DNA of 64,000 nucleotides from positions 1 through 64,000 of the forward strand of contig NZ_AWGD01000008.1 in the NCBI RefSeq assembly GCF_000495795.1, written 5' to 3'. Shown one piece after another: positions 53,967-62,051 of this stretch. The position numbers were made by a program, and so were the translations under genes. The notes under the pieces were generated by a model. It did not search any database and was not told the DNA's origin. It saw only the letters and a list, made by a program, of their open reading frames with translations. Positions within the stretch are counted from its first letter, which is position 1, and the number at the start of each line of letters is the position of its first letter. Origin of the DNA: Asticcacaulis sp. AC460 (GTDB lineage Bacteria; Pseudomonadota; Alphaproteobacteria; Caulobacterales; Caulobacteraceae).

Positions 53967-54001
53967 AACCGCACGCGTCGAAAGGCGCGTGCGGTTTTTT
54001 G
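53967..54001 (+). terminator. Intrinsic terminator after GH31 gene
   Basis: 11-bp perfect stem AACCGCACGCG/CGCGTGCGGTT with loop TCGAAAGG and a run of T (the last bases of the stem continue into TTTT). Ends the GH35-like/GH31 unit. Confidence 0.9.
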
Positions 54002-54013
54002 TGAAAGATTACG

Positions 54014-54095
54014 GCGGGCCCAATCCTCCACCGTCTCATTTGCTACCGCAAATGATCCACCTCCCCGTATCACGGGGAGGGATTATATTATTGAG
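54014..54095. repeat. Intergenic hairpin repeat, family B copy 3
   Basis: Stem 1 TCATTTGC/GCAAATGA (54036-54055, loop TACC); stem 2 CCTCCCCGT/ACGGGGAGG (54060-54080, loop ATC). It follows the GH31 terminator directly. Confidence 0.88.
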
Positions 54096-54151
54096 ATTCA
54101 CACTCCTCAGTTTGGACTGATTGTCGCTGCGAAGTAGGAATATTGGCTAAG

Positions 54152-54231
54152 CCTTCGCGCCTTCGCGTCTTCGCGTGAAATCAATTCAAGGGCAGCAAGA
54201 GGTCGCACGCGAAGACGCGAAGGCGCGAAGG
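54152..54231. repeat. Perfect 26-bp inverted repeat
   Basis: The arm at 54152-54177 starts CCTTCGCGCCTTCGCGTCTT, and its exact inverse complement lies at 54206-54231; 28 bases lie between. The arms are built of three CTTCGCG units. It sits between the convergent GH31 and esterase genes, right after the family B copy, and could act as a bidirectional terminator or be a mobile palindromic unit. Confidence 0.9.
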
Positions 54232-54235
54232 AGAG

Positions 54236-55093
54236 TTATAGCGTCAGCAGGCGTTCGGCGTAGCGGCGGCCGAAGGCGCGTTGCCCGGCGGCGTCGAAAT
54301 GGACCGGGTCGCCCGGCTTGCACGTCAAACCCGCGCTCGACACCCAGCCGGAACGGGGCAGGTGCCGATCGATGTTGTGCAGGTAGTCCAGGAACAGCCG
54401 CATCTGCTCCGGATCGAGCTTCTGCAGGGCTTTGCCCTCGCGCGCCAGGTATTGCGGCGTCAGCTCACCAGCTACGATCGGGGCGTCGGCGGCGCCGGTG
54501 ATCTCGGCGCGCAGGGCCTGCATCAGTTCGACATGCGCCGCCGCGTAGCCGGCCATGGCGTGCGCGCCGATGTCACTTTCGCCCTGGTGCCACAGAATGC
54601 CGCCGAAGGCCACCGGCCCGGAGGCCTGTGCCGCGCGGATGGCGGCGTTGGCACGGGCGACGGCCCTGCGGTAGAGGTCGCCGCCGACCGCGCGGTCCTG
54701 GGTCCGCAACCAGCGCTGGCCGTAGTTGGGGACCTGTTCGAAGAAGCCCGTACCGCCCCAGGCCGCGCCGACCAGCAACAGCCGGCCGCCTTTTGCGGCG
54801 TGCCAGGCCTTGGCGAAGGACATGCCCGGGCCGATGGCGGTTGGCTTGGCGCCGCGTTCGGGGTGCGGGATCGGGTCGGTCGCCGGAATGATGCCGGCGT
54901 CGGGATCCCACATGAATATATCGGGTGAGGGGAGGCCGTCGGCATCCATCGGCTTGGGGATGACACCGCGCCCGGCCATGTTCGACTGGCCGGCCAGCAG
55001 GAAGACCTGCCAGGCAGCGGAGCCGGTGACCTGGGGCGTGGCCCCGAGCCCGAGGGCGGCGGCTCCGGCCATGGCGGTACGTCGGTCGATCAT
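54236..55093 (-). CDS. Exported SASA-type carbohydrate esterase (sialate O-acetylesterase-like)
   Basis: A 285-residue SGNH-fold esterase. A Tat-like signal (IDRRTAMAGAAALGLGA) precedes FLLAGQSNMAG, whose Ser is the nucleophile, and WHQGESD is the second conserved block; the terminal DPVHFDAAGQ gives the Asp-His of the triad. Enzymes of this family remove O-acetyl groups from sugars, for example on xyloglucan. ATG at 55093 is chosen over an in-frame TTG at 55129. It converges on the GH31 gene. The substrate is inferred from context. Confidence 0.83.
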   Translation of the reverse strand: MIDRRTAMAGAAALGLGATPQVTGSAAWQVFLLAGQSNMAGRGVIPKPMDADGLPSPDIFMWDPDAGIIPATDPIPHPERGAKPTAIGPGMSFAKAWHAAKGGRLLLVGAAWGGTGFFEQVPNYGQRWLRTQDRAVGGDLYRRAVARANAAIRAAQASGPVAFGGILWHQGESDIGAHAMAGYAAAHVELMQALRAEITGAADAPIVAGELTPQYLAREGKALQKLDPEQMRLFLDYLHNIDRHLPRSGWVSSAGLTCKPGDPVHFDAAGQRAFGRRYAERLLTL

Positions 55094-55197
55094 CGGATGT
55101 GCCCCGCTGGTGTCCAGGTTCAGCCGCAACTATAGGGCAAATCGGCCAGAAAGGGGCAAGTCTTGTCGCGCCTGGGTATCAGATAGACGTGTCGTAC

Positions 55198-56328
55198 TTA
55201 TGGGGTCCCCAGGGCGGCGTTGACGAAACTGTCCATCAGGCTGTTGACGGCGCCGGATACCCTTGATTTGTAAAGCCCGGGATCGGTGAGATGAGCGGCG
55301 ATATTGATGTGTTTGGCGCCGCCGAGGAGGAAGCCGGTCAGGCGCTGGCCCGAGGTTTCGCCGGAATCGCTCAGGGTGAACAGGTCCGAACCGAGGAAGA
55401 TCGGGTTTCCAACCGCGACAACGACATCGCCATCTTTGGGCGGCGCCATGTGGGTGGCCGGAATCTGCCGGACACTTTCGCCCTTGCGGTTGGTGCTACC
55501 GGGAAGCCGGAACGACAGCCGGGATTGTTCCTCGCGGATACGCACATGGCTGGAGGCATTGGCCGTGTGCTCGGCCCGGTCCAGCGTGCCACCACCACCG
55601 CCAAAACCCCAGCGGTTGGCGCCGGCTTCGACCTTGCCGAAATCGACCACCTGCCAGGCCTTGACGACAACCGCATCCAGCGCCTTGGCCAGGTCGATTT
55701 CCCATCCCGGAAGCTGATAGGGTTTCAGCCGTTTCATCATGGTCGGCGGATTGGGGGCGCCGCCGTCGCTTTTGCCATTGTACAATTCAAAATTGCCCGT
55801 TTCCGGACCATAGCTCTGAAACGGCGCGAGGCCGGTCGCCGCGACCAGTACGGCCTTGCCGTCGCCGTTTCCCCAGTAGGCCGGGCTGCCGAATCCCGTC
55901 GCCGTCTGGATGGTTCGGTAGGCCGGTTGCGACGCCAGGACCGATGTGTCCAGAACCTCGATGCCGTGTGAGATAAAATCCGCCTTTAACCGGGCATAAC
56001 CGGCGTCGGTAATCTCCTGCATGAGGCCGACGTCGAAATTTTCCCAGGCGTTCGACGCTGCCGTCTCGGCCTTGTTGAACCGTGTGGCCTCGCGAAAGTC
56101 GCTGGCTTCGGTCTGGAAGGCGATGACGTAGTTGGCAATGACGACGCGCTTTATCCCGGAGAGCGCCGCCGCATTGGCATTGGGAAAGAATATGTCGCTG
56201 TTGGGCGCCTCAGCCGTCTTGTCCTTTTTACCGAAGGCCAGGGCTTCCTGGCTGCCCAGGGTCGCGATCAGCCCAAGGGCGCCGGCTGACAGCATGAGAT
56301 TGCGGCGTGACGGGTGTGATATGGACAT
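55198..56328 (-). CDS. Tat-exported protein of unknown function, paralogue of 17084-18196
   Basis: A 376-residue protein with a Tat signal (SRRNLMLSAGALGLIATLG, ending near EALAFG). Similarities to the 370-residue protein at 17084-18196 are in the signal/KKDK start, GYARLKADF against GYVVLTQAD, the REEQSRLSFRLPGS strand and the last 60 residues. No catalytic motif is seen. ATG at 56328 is preferred over an in-frame GTG at 56355. A run of 12 G (56398-56409) lies about 70 bases upstream of the start. Function unknown. Confidence 0.75.
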   Translation of the reverse strand: MSISHPSRRNLMLSAGALGLIATLGSQEALAFGKKDKTAEAPNSDIFFPNANAAALSGIKRVVIANYVIAFQTEASDFREATRFNKAETAASNAWENFDVGLMQEITDAGYARLKADFISHGIEVLDTSVLASQPAYRTIQTATGFGSPAYWGNGDGKAVLVAATGLAPFQSYGPETGNFELYNGKSDGGAPNPPTMMKRLKPYQLPGWEIDLAKALDAVVVKAWQVVDFGKVEAGANRWGFGGGGGTLDRAEHTANASSHVRIREEQSRLSFRLPGSTNRKGESVRQIPATHMAPPKDGDVVVAVGNPIFLGSDLFTLSDSGETSGQRLTGFLLGGAKHINIAAHLTDPGLYKSRVSGAVNSLMDSFVNAALGTP

Positions 56329-56397
56329 GGTGTCATTCGCTTCCTTGATGGACACAGTCGAATTCGGTTGAAATCCGGTATTGCGTCTTCATCTGTT

Positions 56398-56409
56398 GGG
56401 GGGGGGGGG
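56398..56409. repeat. Homopolymer of 12 G
   Basis: Twelve consecutive G residues (poly-C on the coding strand of the flanking genes) between the ends of 56457-56786 and the start of 55198-56328. Such tracts slip easily during replication and are also prone to sequencing error. Confidence 0.85.
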
Positions 56410-56456
56410 AGGTGTCGCCGGACGGTGACCGTCCGTTGACTGACGATATTTTCGCC

Positions 56457-56786
56457 TCAGGAGGGTTCGTCGGCCTTGCCGCATACGGCCCTGGCTCTGG
56501 CCATGGCCTCATCGACCTGGCTCTGGATTTCCTGGAGATCTATCGTGGTCCTGACACCGGCCGACGCCAGGATGGCGCCCGAAAGCTCGTCCCGGGCATA
56601 GGTGTAATAGCGGCAGGCATCGTGATACTTGCCTTCTTTTTCGTATTCCAGGGCGGCGATCATATGGTCGTACCCCGCCAGGGCGCGCTTCTTGATGGTT
56701 GCCTCATCCTGGGCATGGGCGGCAAGCGGAAGAAACGATACAGCTATGGCAACCGCCGCGCTTACGATGGCAGACCTGGTCGTCAT
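56457..56786 (-). CDS. Small exported helical protein, paralogue of 56968-57309
   Basis: A 109-residue protein with signal peptide (VAIAVSFLPLAAHAQ). The mature part is helical, with ALEYEKEGKYHDACRYYTYA, a tetratricopeptide-like helix hairpin, and a C-terminal ARARAVCGK. The two cysteines (DAC and VCGK) recur in the divergent neighbour and may form a disulfide. It is probably periplasmic. No function is recognised. Confidence 0.7.
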   Translation of the reverse strand: MTTRSAIVSAAVAIAVSFLPLAAHAQDEATIKKRALAGYDHMIAALEYEKEGKYHDACRYYTYARDELSGAILASAGVRTTIDLQEIQSQVDEAMARARAVCGKADEPS

Positions 56787-56967
56787 GTGAACGTTCCTTC
56801 TAAAGGATGATGAGGCAGCATCGTCGCGTGCCCCGTCATCGCCCGAACCGGTGGCCAGGTCTTCACCCGTTCAGGGGATAGCGGTTTGGCGTTTCACCGG
56901 TATCGTGGCGTCGGGAATGCTGATCCGAACTCCAGACCAGCCTGTGACCTGACAACCGAGGTAAGCC

Positions 56968-57309
56968 ATGACGCCGTTCATCCGTAGACACCGTAAGGTG
57001 TTCCTTGCCGTATTGGCGTTGTCGGGGGCCGCATGTCCCGTCATCGCAGAGGACTACAGTACGATGGTCGACCAGGCGGTCAACGCCTATAACGAAGGTA
57101 TCGATGCCGAAGAAAACGGCAGATACGCCGATGCCTGCAGTCGTTACAGATATGCCGCAGATCGGTTTGAAAGCGCCATCTATTCCCTGGTCGGACAGCC
57201 CATGCAAACCGAGGAGCAGCGCGAAGGCGTAAAGGCGTACGCCGAACATTTGCAAGAGAATGTCGATAGCGCCAAGGCAAATGCCCGCGAAGTTTGTGGC
57301 AAGTCATGA
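56968..57309 (+). CDS. Small exported helical protein, paralogue of 56457-56786
   Basis: A 113-residue protein with signal peptide (FLAVLALSGAACPVIAED). It shows the same pattern as the divergent gene at 56457-56786: GIDAEENGRYADACSRYRYA followed by a second helix and the end ANAREVCGKS. The two proteins share the spacing of DAC-x-x-Y and the terminal VCGK. Its stop overlaps the start of the next gene (ATGA), so they form an operon. Function unknown. Confidence 0.7.
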   Translation: MTPFIRRHRKVFLAVLALSGAACPVIAEDYSTMVDQAVNAYNEGIDAEENGRYADACSRYRYAADRFESAIYSLVGQPMQTEEQREGVKAYAEHLQENVDSAKANAREVCGKS

Positions 57310-57920
57310 TCATCGGGGATCGTCTTCGCGCGATGGCCGCCGTCGGTTTTATGGCCCTGGGTTTTTGCGCTTGTTCGCAGGACGGATCGCATGCGCAGGG
57401 TGTTGAGCCCGGGGCGGCCGCGCAGAGCTGGACGATCGTGCCGACCGGACCGGACGCCAAGGTGGTGCAGGCAACGCGCACCGTGGCGCTGCAGGGCGGT
57501 GGGGAACTGGATCTGCGCCTCAGTTGCGACTTCCGGCCCAGTTCCGATCCCATCATGAACGGGTACTGGCTGAAACTGGAAGGCAGCTTCAAGGGCGCCG
57601 ACGGGACGCAACTGGGTATTGGCGACAGCGCCCTACGTGATGGCCTGGCGATGTTCGTGGTGGTGCGTTCGACCGGTGAGGCCGGCCAAATGGGGGCGGA
57701 AGCGACCACGCCGGACCATTTTACCTACGATAACAATCAGACCAACGAACTCAACCAGGACAACAACGACCCCGCCAAGGTCGAGATCGCCAACAGCATC
57801 GATATTCCCTTGAGCGACGGCCGGATCATATCGGTGATGATGCAAAAGGAAGATGCCGGATACACGGGGTTGATCTCGCAATGCGCGGGGTTGGGGCCGA
57901 AGACGGGCGATAAATTGTGA
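57306..57920 (+). CDS. Exported lipoprotein of unknown function
   Basis: A 204-residue protein with a hydrophobic N-terminus ending GFMALGFCACSQD, which contains two possible lipobox cysteines. The mature domain is beta-rich and acidic, with a Asn/Asp-rich stretch (DNNQTNELNQDNNDPAK) that may be an exposed loop. ATG at 57306 overlaps the stop of the preceding gene; the frame is open to 57294. No family recognised. The beta-rich pattern would fit a small periplasmic binding or inhibitor protein. Confidence 0.6.
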   Translation: MIIGDRLRAMAAVGFMALGFCACSQDGSHAQGVEPGAAAQSWTIVPTGPDAKVVQATRTVALQGGGELDLRLSCDFRPSSDPIMNGYWLKLEGSFKGADGTQLGIGDSALRDGLAMFVVVRSTGEAGQMGAEATTPDHFTYDNNQTNELNQDNNDPAKVEIANSIDIPLSDGRIISVMMQKEDAGYTGLISQCAGLGPKTGDKL

Positions 57921-57986
57921 TCGATAAGGATTGAAATTGATCGTTTTGTAGTCGAAGATGCCGGAAATCCAGTTTGGAGAGCCGGT

Positions 57987-59834
57987 ATGAGGATAATGCG
58001 CGCGCTGATGGCCATGGTGCTGGTCTGGCTGGTGGCTGGAACGGTCGCGGCCCAGGATCTGCGGCCAAGGGTTCTGTTGACGGGGCGGAGCGGTGATGAC
58101 CTGTCGGGCCAGTGGACCTATTCCAAGGACCTGTATCGGACGGGGTTGACCGACATCAATGGCTGGGTCGCCAAGTCGCGCATGCAGCGCTATCGCGATG
58201 TCGATGTCGCCGCCGAGGAGGCGAGGGGCGGGGCCACGTTTTTCGAGTTCGACCTGGACCGCGGGCCGCAGATGGGCATTCCCGGCGCGTGGAATTCGGC
58301 GGAAGCGGAACTGCGATATTATAACGGGCTGATCTGGTTCCAGCGTAAGTTTACGCCTCAGGCGCTGGAGGGGCGGCGGGCGTTTTTAAGGTTCGAGGCG
58401 GTCAATTACCGTGCCTATGTCTATCTCAATGGCAAGGAAGTCGGGCGGCACGAAGGCGGGTTTACGCCCTTCGTGGTGGAGATCACCGACGCTCTGAGAT
58501 CGGGCGAGAACCGGCTGACGGTCGGGGTGGATTCGCGCCATGACGACCAATCCATTCCGACCGAGATCACCGACTGGGACCTGTATGGTGGGATCACCCG
58601 GCCGGTGCGGGTCATCTATACGCCGGCGACCTTTATCGATGACGCGACCCTGGAATTGACCGGGGACGGGCGGTTGGCCGGTGGGATTCAGTTGAGCGGA
58701 CCGGGCGCGGCCGGGCAGGCAGTGACCCTGACCGTTGCCAGGCTGGGGGTAACGGTCAGGGCGACGACCGATGCGACGGGCTATGCGGCGTTTGATCTGA
58801 AGGCGCCGCGGGGTTTGCAGCGCTGGTCGCCGGAGACGCCGGTTCTTTACGATGTCGGGTTTGCCACGGCGGACGACCGGGTGAGCGACCGAATCGGTTT
58901 TCGGACGATTGCCGTCAAGGGCAACGAGATCTTGTTGAACGGCAAGCCAGTCTTTCTGCGCGGGGTGTCGATGCACGAAGAGGAACTGGGCAGCAATCCC
59001 GGCCGGATCATCAATGAAGCTTCGGCGCGGGCCTTGCTGAGCGAGATCAAGTACGGGCTGAACGGCAACTATGTCCGGTTGTCGCACTATCCGCATTCGG
59101 AGGTGACGGTGCGGCTGGCCGATGAGATGGGGTTATTGGTGTGGAGCGAGATCCCGGTCTACTGGACGGCCGACTGGGACAATCCGGCGGTGCTGGACAA
59201 GGCCCGGCGGGTGCAGGCCGAGACCATCTATCGCGACCGCAACCGGGCGTCGGTGATCATCTGGAGCATCGGCAACGAGACGCCGGTGTCGGAACCGCGC
59301 ACCCGGTTTCACAGCGCTTTGTCCGATACGGTGCGCAGCCTGGATCCGTCACGGTTGATCGGGGCGGCGTTGCTGGTCGAACGCAAGACGGTGGATGGCC
59401 ATCCGGTGATCGAGATCGCCGATCCGCTGCTGCCGAAGCTGGATGTGATGGCGGTCAATACCTATGCCGGATGGTATGGCGATGACGGGCTGGACGACTT
59501 GCCGGGGATGGTGTGGGATGTGCCGGCGGACAAGCCGCTGATCTTTTCGGAGTTCGGCGCCGATGCCCTGGCGGGGTATTTTGATCCGACGGCGACGCAC
59601 AAGTTTTCCGAGGACTATCAGGCGCAATATTACCGCAGGACACTGGCGATGGCGGACCGGATCGGTAATCTGCGCGGCATGTCGCCGTGGATATTGAAGG
59701 ACTTCCGTTCGCCGCGGCGTGAGCATCCGGTGTACCAGAACGGCTGGAACCGCAAAGGGCTGCTGTCGGAGACGGGGGAACGTAAAATGGCCTTTGAAAT
59801 TTTGGCGGACTACTACAAAGACAAATTGCACTGA
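57987..59834 (+). CDS. Exported GH2 beta-glycosidase (beta-glucuronidase/galactosidase type)
   Basis: A 615-residue enzyme with signal peptide (ALMAMVLVWLVAGTVAAQ). It has the GH2 sugar-binding jelly roll (VYLNGKEVGRHEGGFTPF, about 150-167), an Ig-like domain and a TIM barrel with acid/base Glu431 in WSIGNETP and nucleophile Glu522 in FSEFGADA. The short length without the extra domain of E. coli LacZ fits the beta-glucuronidase-like or exo-beta-mannanase groups. The context points to plant glycan side chains. It follows the lipoprotein gene by 66 bases. Sugar specificity cannot be read off. Confidence 0.9.
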   Translation: MRIMRALMAMVLVWLVAGTVAAQDLRPRVLLTGRSGDDLSGQWTYSKDLYRTGLTDINGWVAKSRMQRYRDVDVAAEEARGGATFFEFDLDRGPQMGIPGAWNSAEAELRYYNGLIWFQRKFTPQALEGRRAFLRFEAVNYRAYVYLNGKEVGRHEGGFTPFVVEITDALRSGENRLTVGVDSRHDDQSIPTEITDWDLYGGITRPVRVIYTPATFIDDATLELTGDGRLAGGIQLSGPGAAGQAVTLTVARLGVTVRATTDATGYAAFDLKAPRGLQRWSPETPVLYDVGFATADDRVSDRIGFRTIAVKGNEILLNGKPVFLRGVSMHEEELGSNPGRIINEASARALLSEIKYGLNGNYVRLSHYPHSEVTVRLADEMGLLVWSEIPVYWTADWDNPAVLDKARRVQAETIYRDRNRASVIIWSIGNETPVSEPRTRFHSALSDTVRSLDPSRLIGAALLVERKTVDGHPVIEIADPLLPKLDVMAVNTYAGWYGDDGLDDLPGMVWDVPADKPLIFSEFGADALAGYFDPTATHKFSEDYQAQYYRRTLAMADRIGNLRGMSPWILKDFRSPRREHPVYQNGWNRKGLLSETGERKMAFEILADYYKDKLH

Positions 59835-59948
59835 TCTGCCATCCCGCCTTGTTTTCTTATGAATAAGGGGCATATTCAGGATCGGGCCCCGCGTCCAATC
59901 CCGGCGGCCCGACGTACAAGAGTCTCAACCTCATAACCAAGGTCGACC

Positions 59949-61190
59949 ATGTCCGCTGACGCCTCCACCCCCATTTCCGCCGAAACCGAACTGAAAGCGT
60001 TACCGTTTCATCTGCGCAAAGGCGTCGAGGTCCTGCGCAAGGCTTTTCACTACGGCACGCTGGAGGTGGTTCTGCCGTCCGGTGCGCATATGGTGATCGC
60101 TGGCAAGGCACCGGGCCCGACCGGCGTGCTCCTGGTCAGCGATTTCAACTTCATGAAGCGGGTTATGGACTCCGGCGATATTGGCTTTTGCGACGGCTAT
60201 CGCGAAGGCGAGTGGGACACGCCCGATCTGGCCACACTGCTGGAAGTTCTGACGCTCAACAGCTACCACCTGGGGCAGTTGTTCACAGGCAACCCGATCA
60301 TGCAGACGATCAACAACCTGCTGCACGCCTTCAACAAGAACACGAAAAATGGCAGCCGGCGTAATATCTTTGCCCATTATGACCTGGGCAACAGTTTCTA
60401 CGATCAGTGGCTGGACCAGAGCATGACCTATTCGTCGGCTCTGTTCAGCGGGGATCGGTTCAGTGAGCACAAGGATCTGGGCGCCGCCCAGACCGCCAAG
60501 TATGCCAAGCTGGCCAAGCTGGTCGACCTGAAACCCGGCCAGCACGTGCTGGAAATCGGCTGCGGCTGGGGCGGGTTCGCGCAATATGCCGCCGAGGTGA
60601 TTGGGGCCAGGGTGACCGGGCTGACCCTTTCGCCGGCTCAGCGTGAATATGCCATCGAGCGGATGGAACGGCTGGGGCTGTCCGACAAGGTCGACATCCA
60701 GCTCAAGGACTACCGCGACGTCGAGGGGCAGTATGATGCCGTGGTCTCGATCGAAATGTTCGAGGCGGTCGGCGAGGCCTATTGGAAGACCTATTTCGAC
60801 AAGCTGCACGATGTGTTGAAAAAGGGCGGCAAGGCGGGATTGCAGATCATCACCATCGCCGACGAGGTGTTCGAGGATTATCGCAAGCGGGCCGACTTTA
60901 TCCAGAAGTATGTCTTCCCGGGTGGGATGCTGCCTTCGGCGCAGAAGCTGGTCGAGCAGACGCGCGCGGCCGGGTTGAAGATGGTGTCGGATTTCCGGTT
61001 CGGCCATGATTATGCCGAGACGTTGAAGCAATGGGGCGTCAGGTTCGAAGACGCCTGGAAGGAAGGACGGATCAAGGGGTTTGATGGCTCGTTCCGGAAG
61101 TTGTGGCTGTTTTATCTGGCCTATTGTGAAGCTGGGTTCCGCACTGAGCGGACCAATGTCGTGCATCTGGAACTGCAGCGGGCGGATTGA
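59949..61190 (+). CDS. cfa: Cyclopropane-fatty-acyl-phospholipid synthase
   Basis: A 413-residue SAM-dependent methyltransferase that adds a methylene group to unsaturated acyl chains in membrane phospholipids. The SAM motif VLEIGCGWGGFAQYAAE, the preceding DLGNSFYDQWLDQSMTYSSA, the SIEMFEAVGEAYWKTYF block and the EYLKYIFPGG-like QKYVFPGGMLPS match Cfa. The N-terminal about 100 residues are the lipid-binding part. Two paralogous families exist (Cfa and FUDP/UfaA), so the precise product may differ. A family A repeat follows. Confidence 0.9.
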   Translation: MSADASTPISAETELKALPFHLRKGVEVLRKAFHYGTLEVVLPSGAHMVIAGKAPGPTGVLLVSDFNFMKRVMDSGDIGFCDGYREGEWDTPDLATLLEVLTLNSYHLGQLFTGNPIMQTINNLLHAFNKNTKNGSRRNIFAHYDLGNSFYDQWLDQSMTYSSALFSGDRFSEHKDLGAAQTAKYAKLAKLVDLKPGQHVLEIGCGWGGFAQYAAEVIGARVTGLTLSPAQREYAIERMERLGLSDKVDIQLKDYRDVEGQYDAVVSIEMFEAVGEAYWKTYFDKLHDVLKKGGKAGLQIITIADEVFEDYRKRADFIQKYVFPGGMLPSAQKLVEQTRAAGLKMVSDFRFGHDYAETLKQWGVRFEDAWKEGRIKGFDGSFRKLWLFYLAYCEAGFRTERTNVVHLELQRAD

Positions 61191-61226
61191 GGTTCGGCTG
61201 GCGTCTGAGACTGGGGGGACGACATA

Positions 61227-61292
61227 TACCCCTCCGCCGGCTTCGCCGGCACCTCCCCAGCCTCGCCGGCAGGCATTCGTGGAGAGGAGGGC
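61227..61292. repeat. Intergenic hairpin repeat, family A copy 6
   Basis: First stem as in copy 5 (GCCGGC/GCCGGC). The second hairpin is enlarged by an insertion (CCTCCCCAGCCTCGCCGGCAG, then GCATTCGTGGAGAG), which adds another inverted piece. Confidence 0.8.
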
Positions 61293-61463
61293 GTTTTTGG
61301 ATTTCCACAGTGCTCAGCCGGGCGACCGTCGTGAAAGGGCTTGTCTACGCCGTTAAGGAACGTTACCAACGGGCCCTGTTTTCTTACCATAGGCGAATCC
61401 GCAAGGACCCGCCGATTTGGGGACCCGGTGCGCGACACTGTAACCAATTCTGAAGCCCCCCCT

Positions 61464-62051
61464 ATGGGTGCCATCACGCTGTGCCGTCACGGCGAACCGG
61501 CGCTGTCGCGGCGGCATACCATGGACTGGCGCGGTTATCGCGACTGGTGGGCCAGGTACGAGGAGGGCGGGCTGCTGGAAGGCCAGACTCCGCCGCATTG
61601 CCTGGAAGACTATGCCCGCGATGCACGTTACATCTATTCCTCGACCCTGCGCCGGGCCCAGGAAACCGCTCTGGCCGTGTGCGGCGGGCGGGCCTTTGAG
61701 CCGATGGACATGCTGGTTGAAGCGCCTTTGCCGCCGCCGAAGCTGCCGACCTGGATCAAGCTGTCGCCGAAATCGTGGGGATGGGGCACCGTGTCGCGGC
61801 TGTGGTGGTGGTATTCCGACCGCCACGAGGCCGAAGAAACCCGTGCCATGGCCGAGAAGCGCGCGAAGGACGCCGCCGATTTCCTGGTCGCAAAAGCCCG
61901 CGAAGGCGGTGACGTATTGGTATTGGCGCACGGCTATTTCAACCTGATGATCAGCCTTGAACTGAAGAAGATGGGCTTTATAAAGACGGTGGAGCAGGGG
62001 TTCAAATACTGGGGGTGCCGCCGCTACGAGCTGAAAAGGGACCGCAAATGA
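61464..62051 (+). CDS. Histidine phosphatase-like protein
   Basis: A 195-residue protein of the phosphoglycerate mutase/histidine phosphatase fold. The catalytic RHG is in LCRHGEPALSRR near the N-terminus, the acid residue probably in DMLVEAPL, and the second His in LVLAHGYFNLM. Start ATG at 61464 gives the RHG at residue 8, as usual; the frame is open from 61341. Its stop overlaps the xseB start (ATGA). The substrate is unknown, maybe a sugar phosphate or protein. Confidence 0.8.
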   Translation: MGAITLCRHGEPALSRRHTMDWRGYRDWWARYEEGGLLEGQTPPHCLEDYARDARYIYSSTLRRAQETALAVCGGRAFEPMDMLVEAPLPPPKLPTWIKLSPKSWGWGTVSRLWWWYSDRHEAEETRAMAEKRAKDAADFLVAKAREGGDVLVLAHGYFNLMISLELKKMGFIKTVEQGFKYWGCRRYELKRDRK

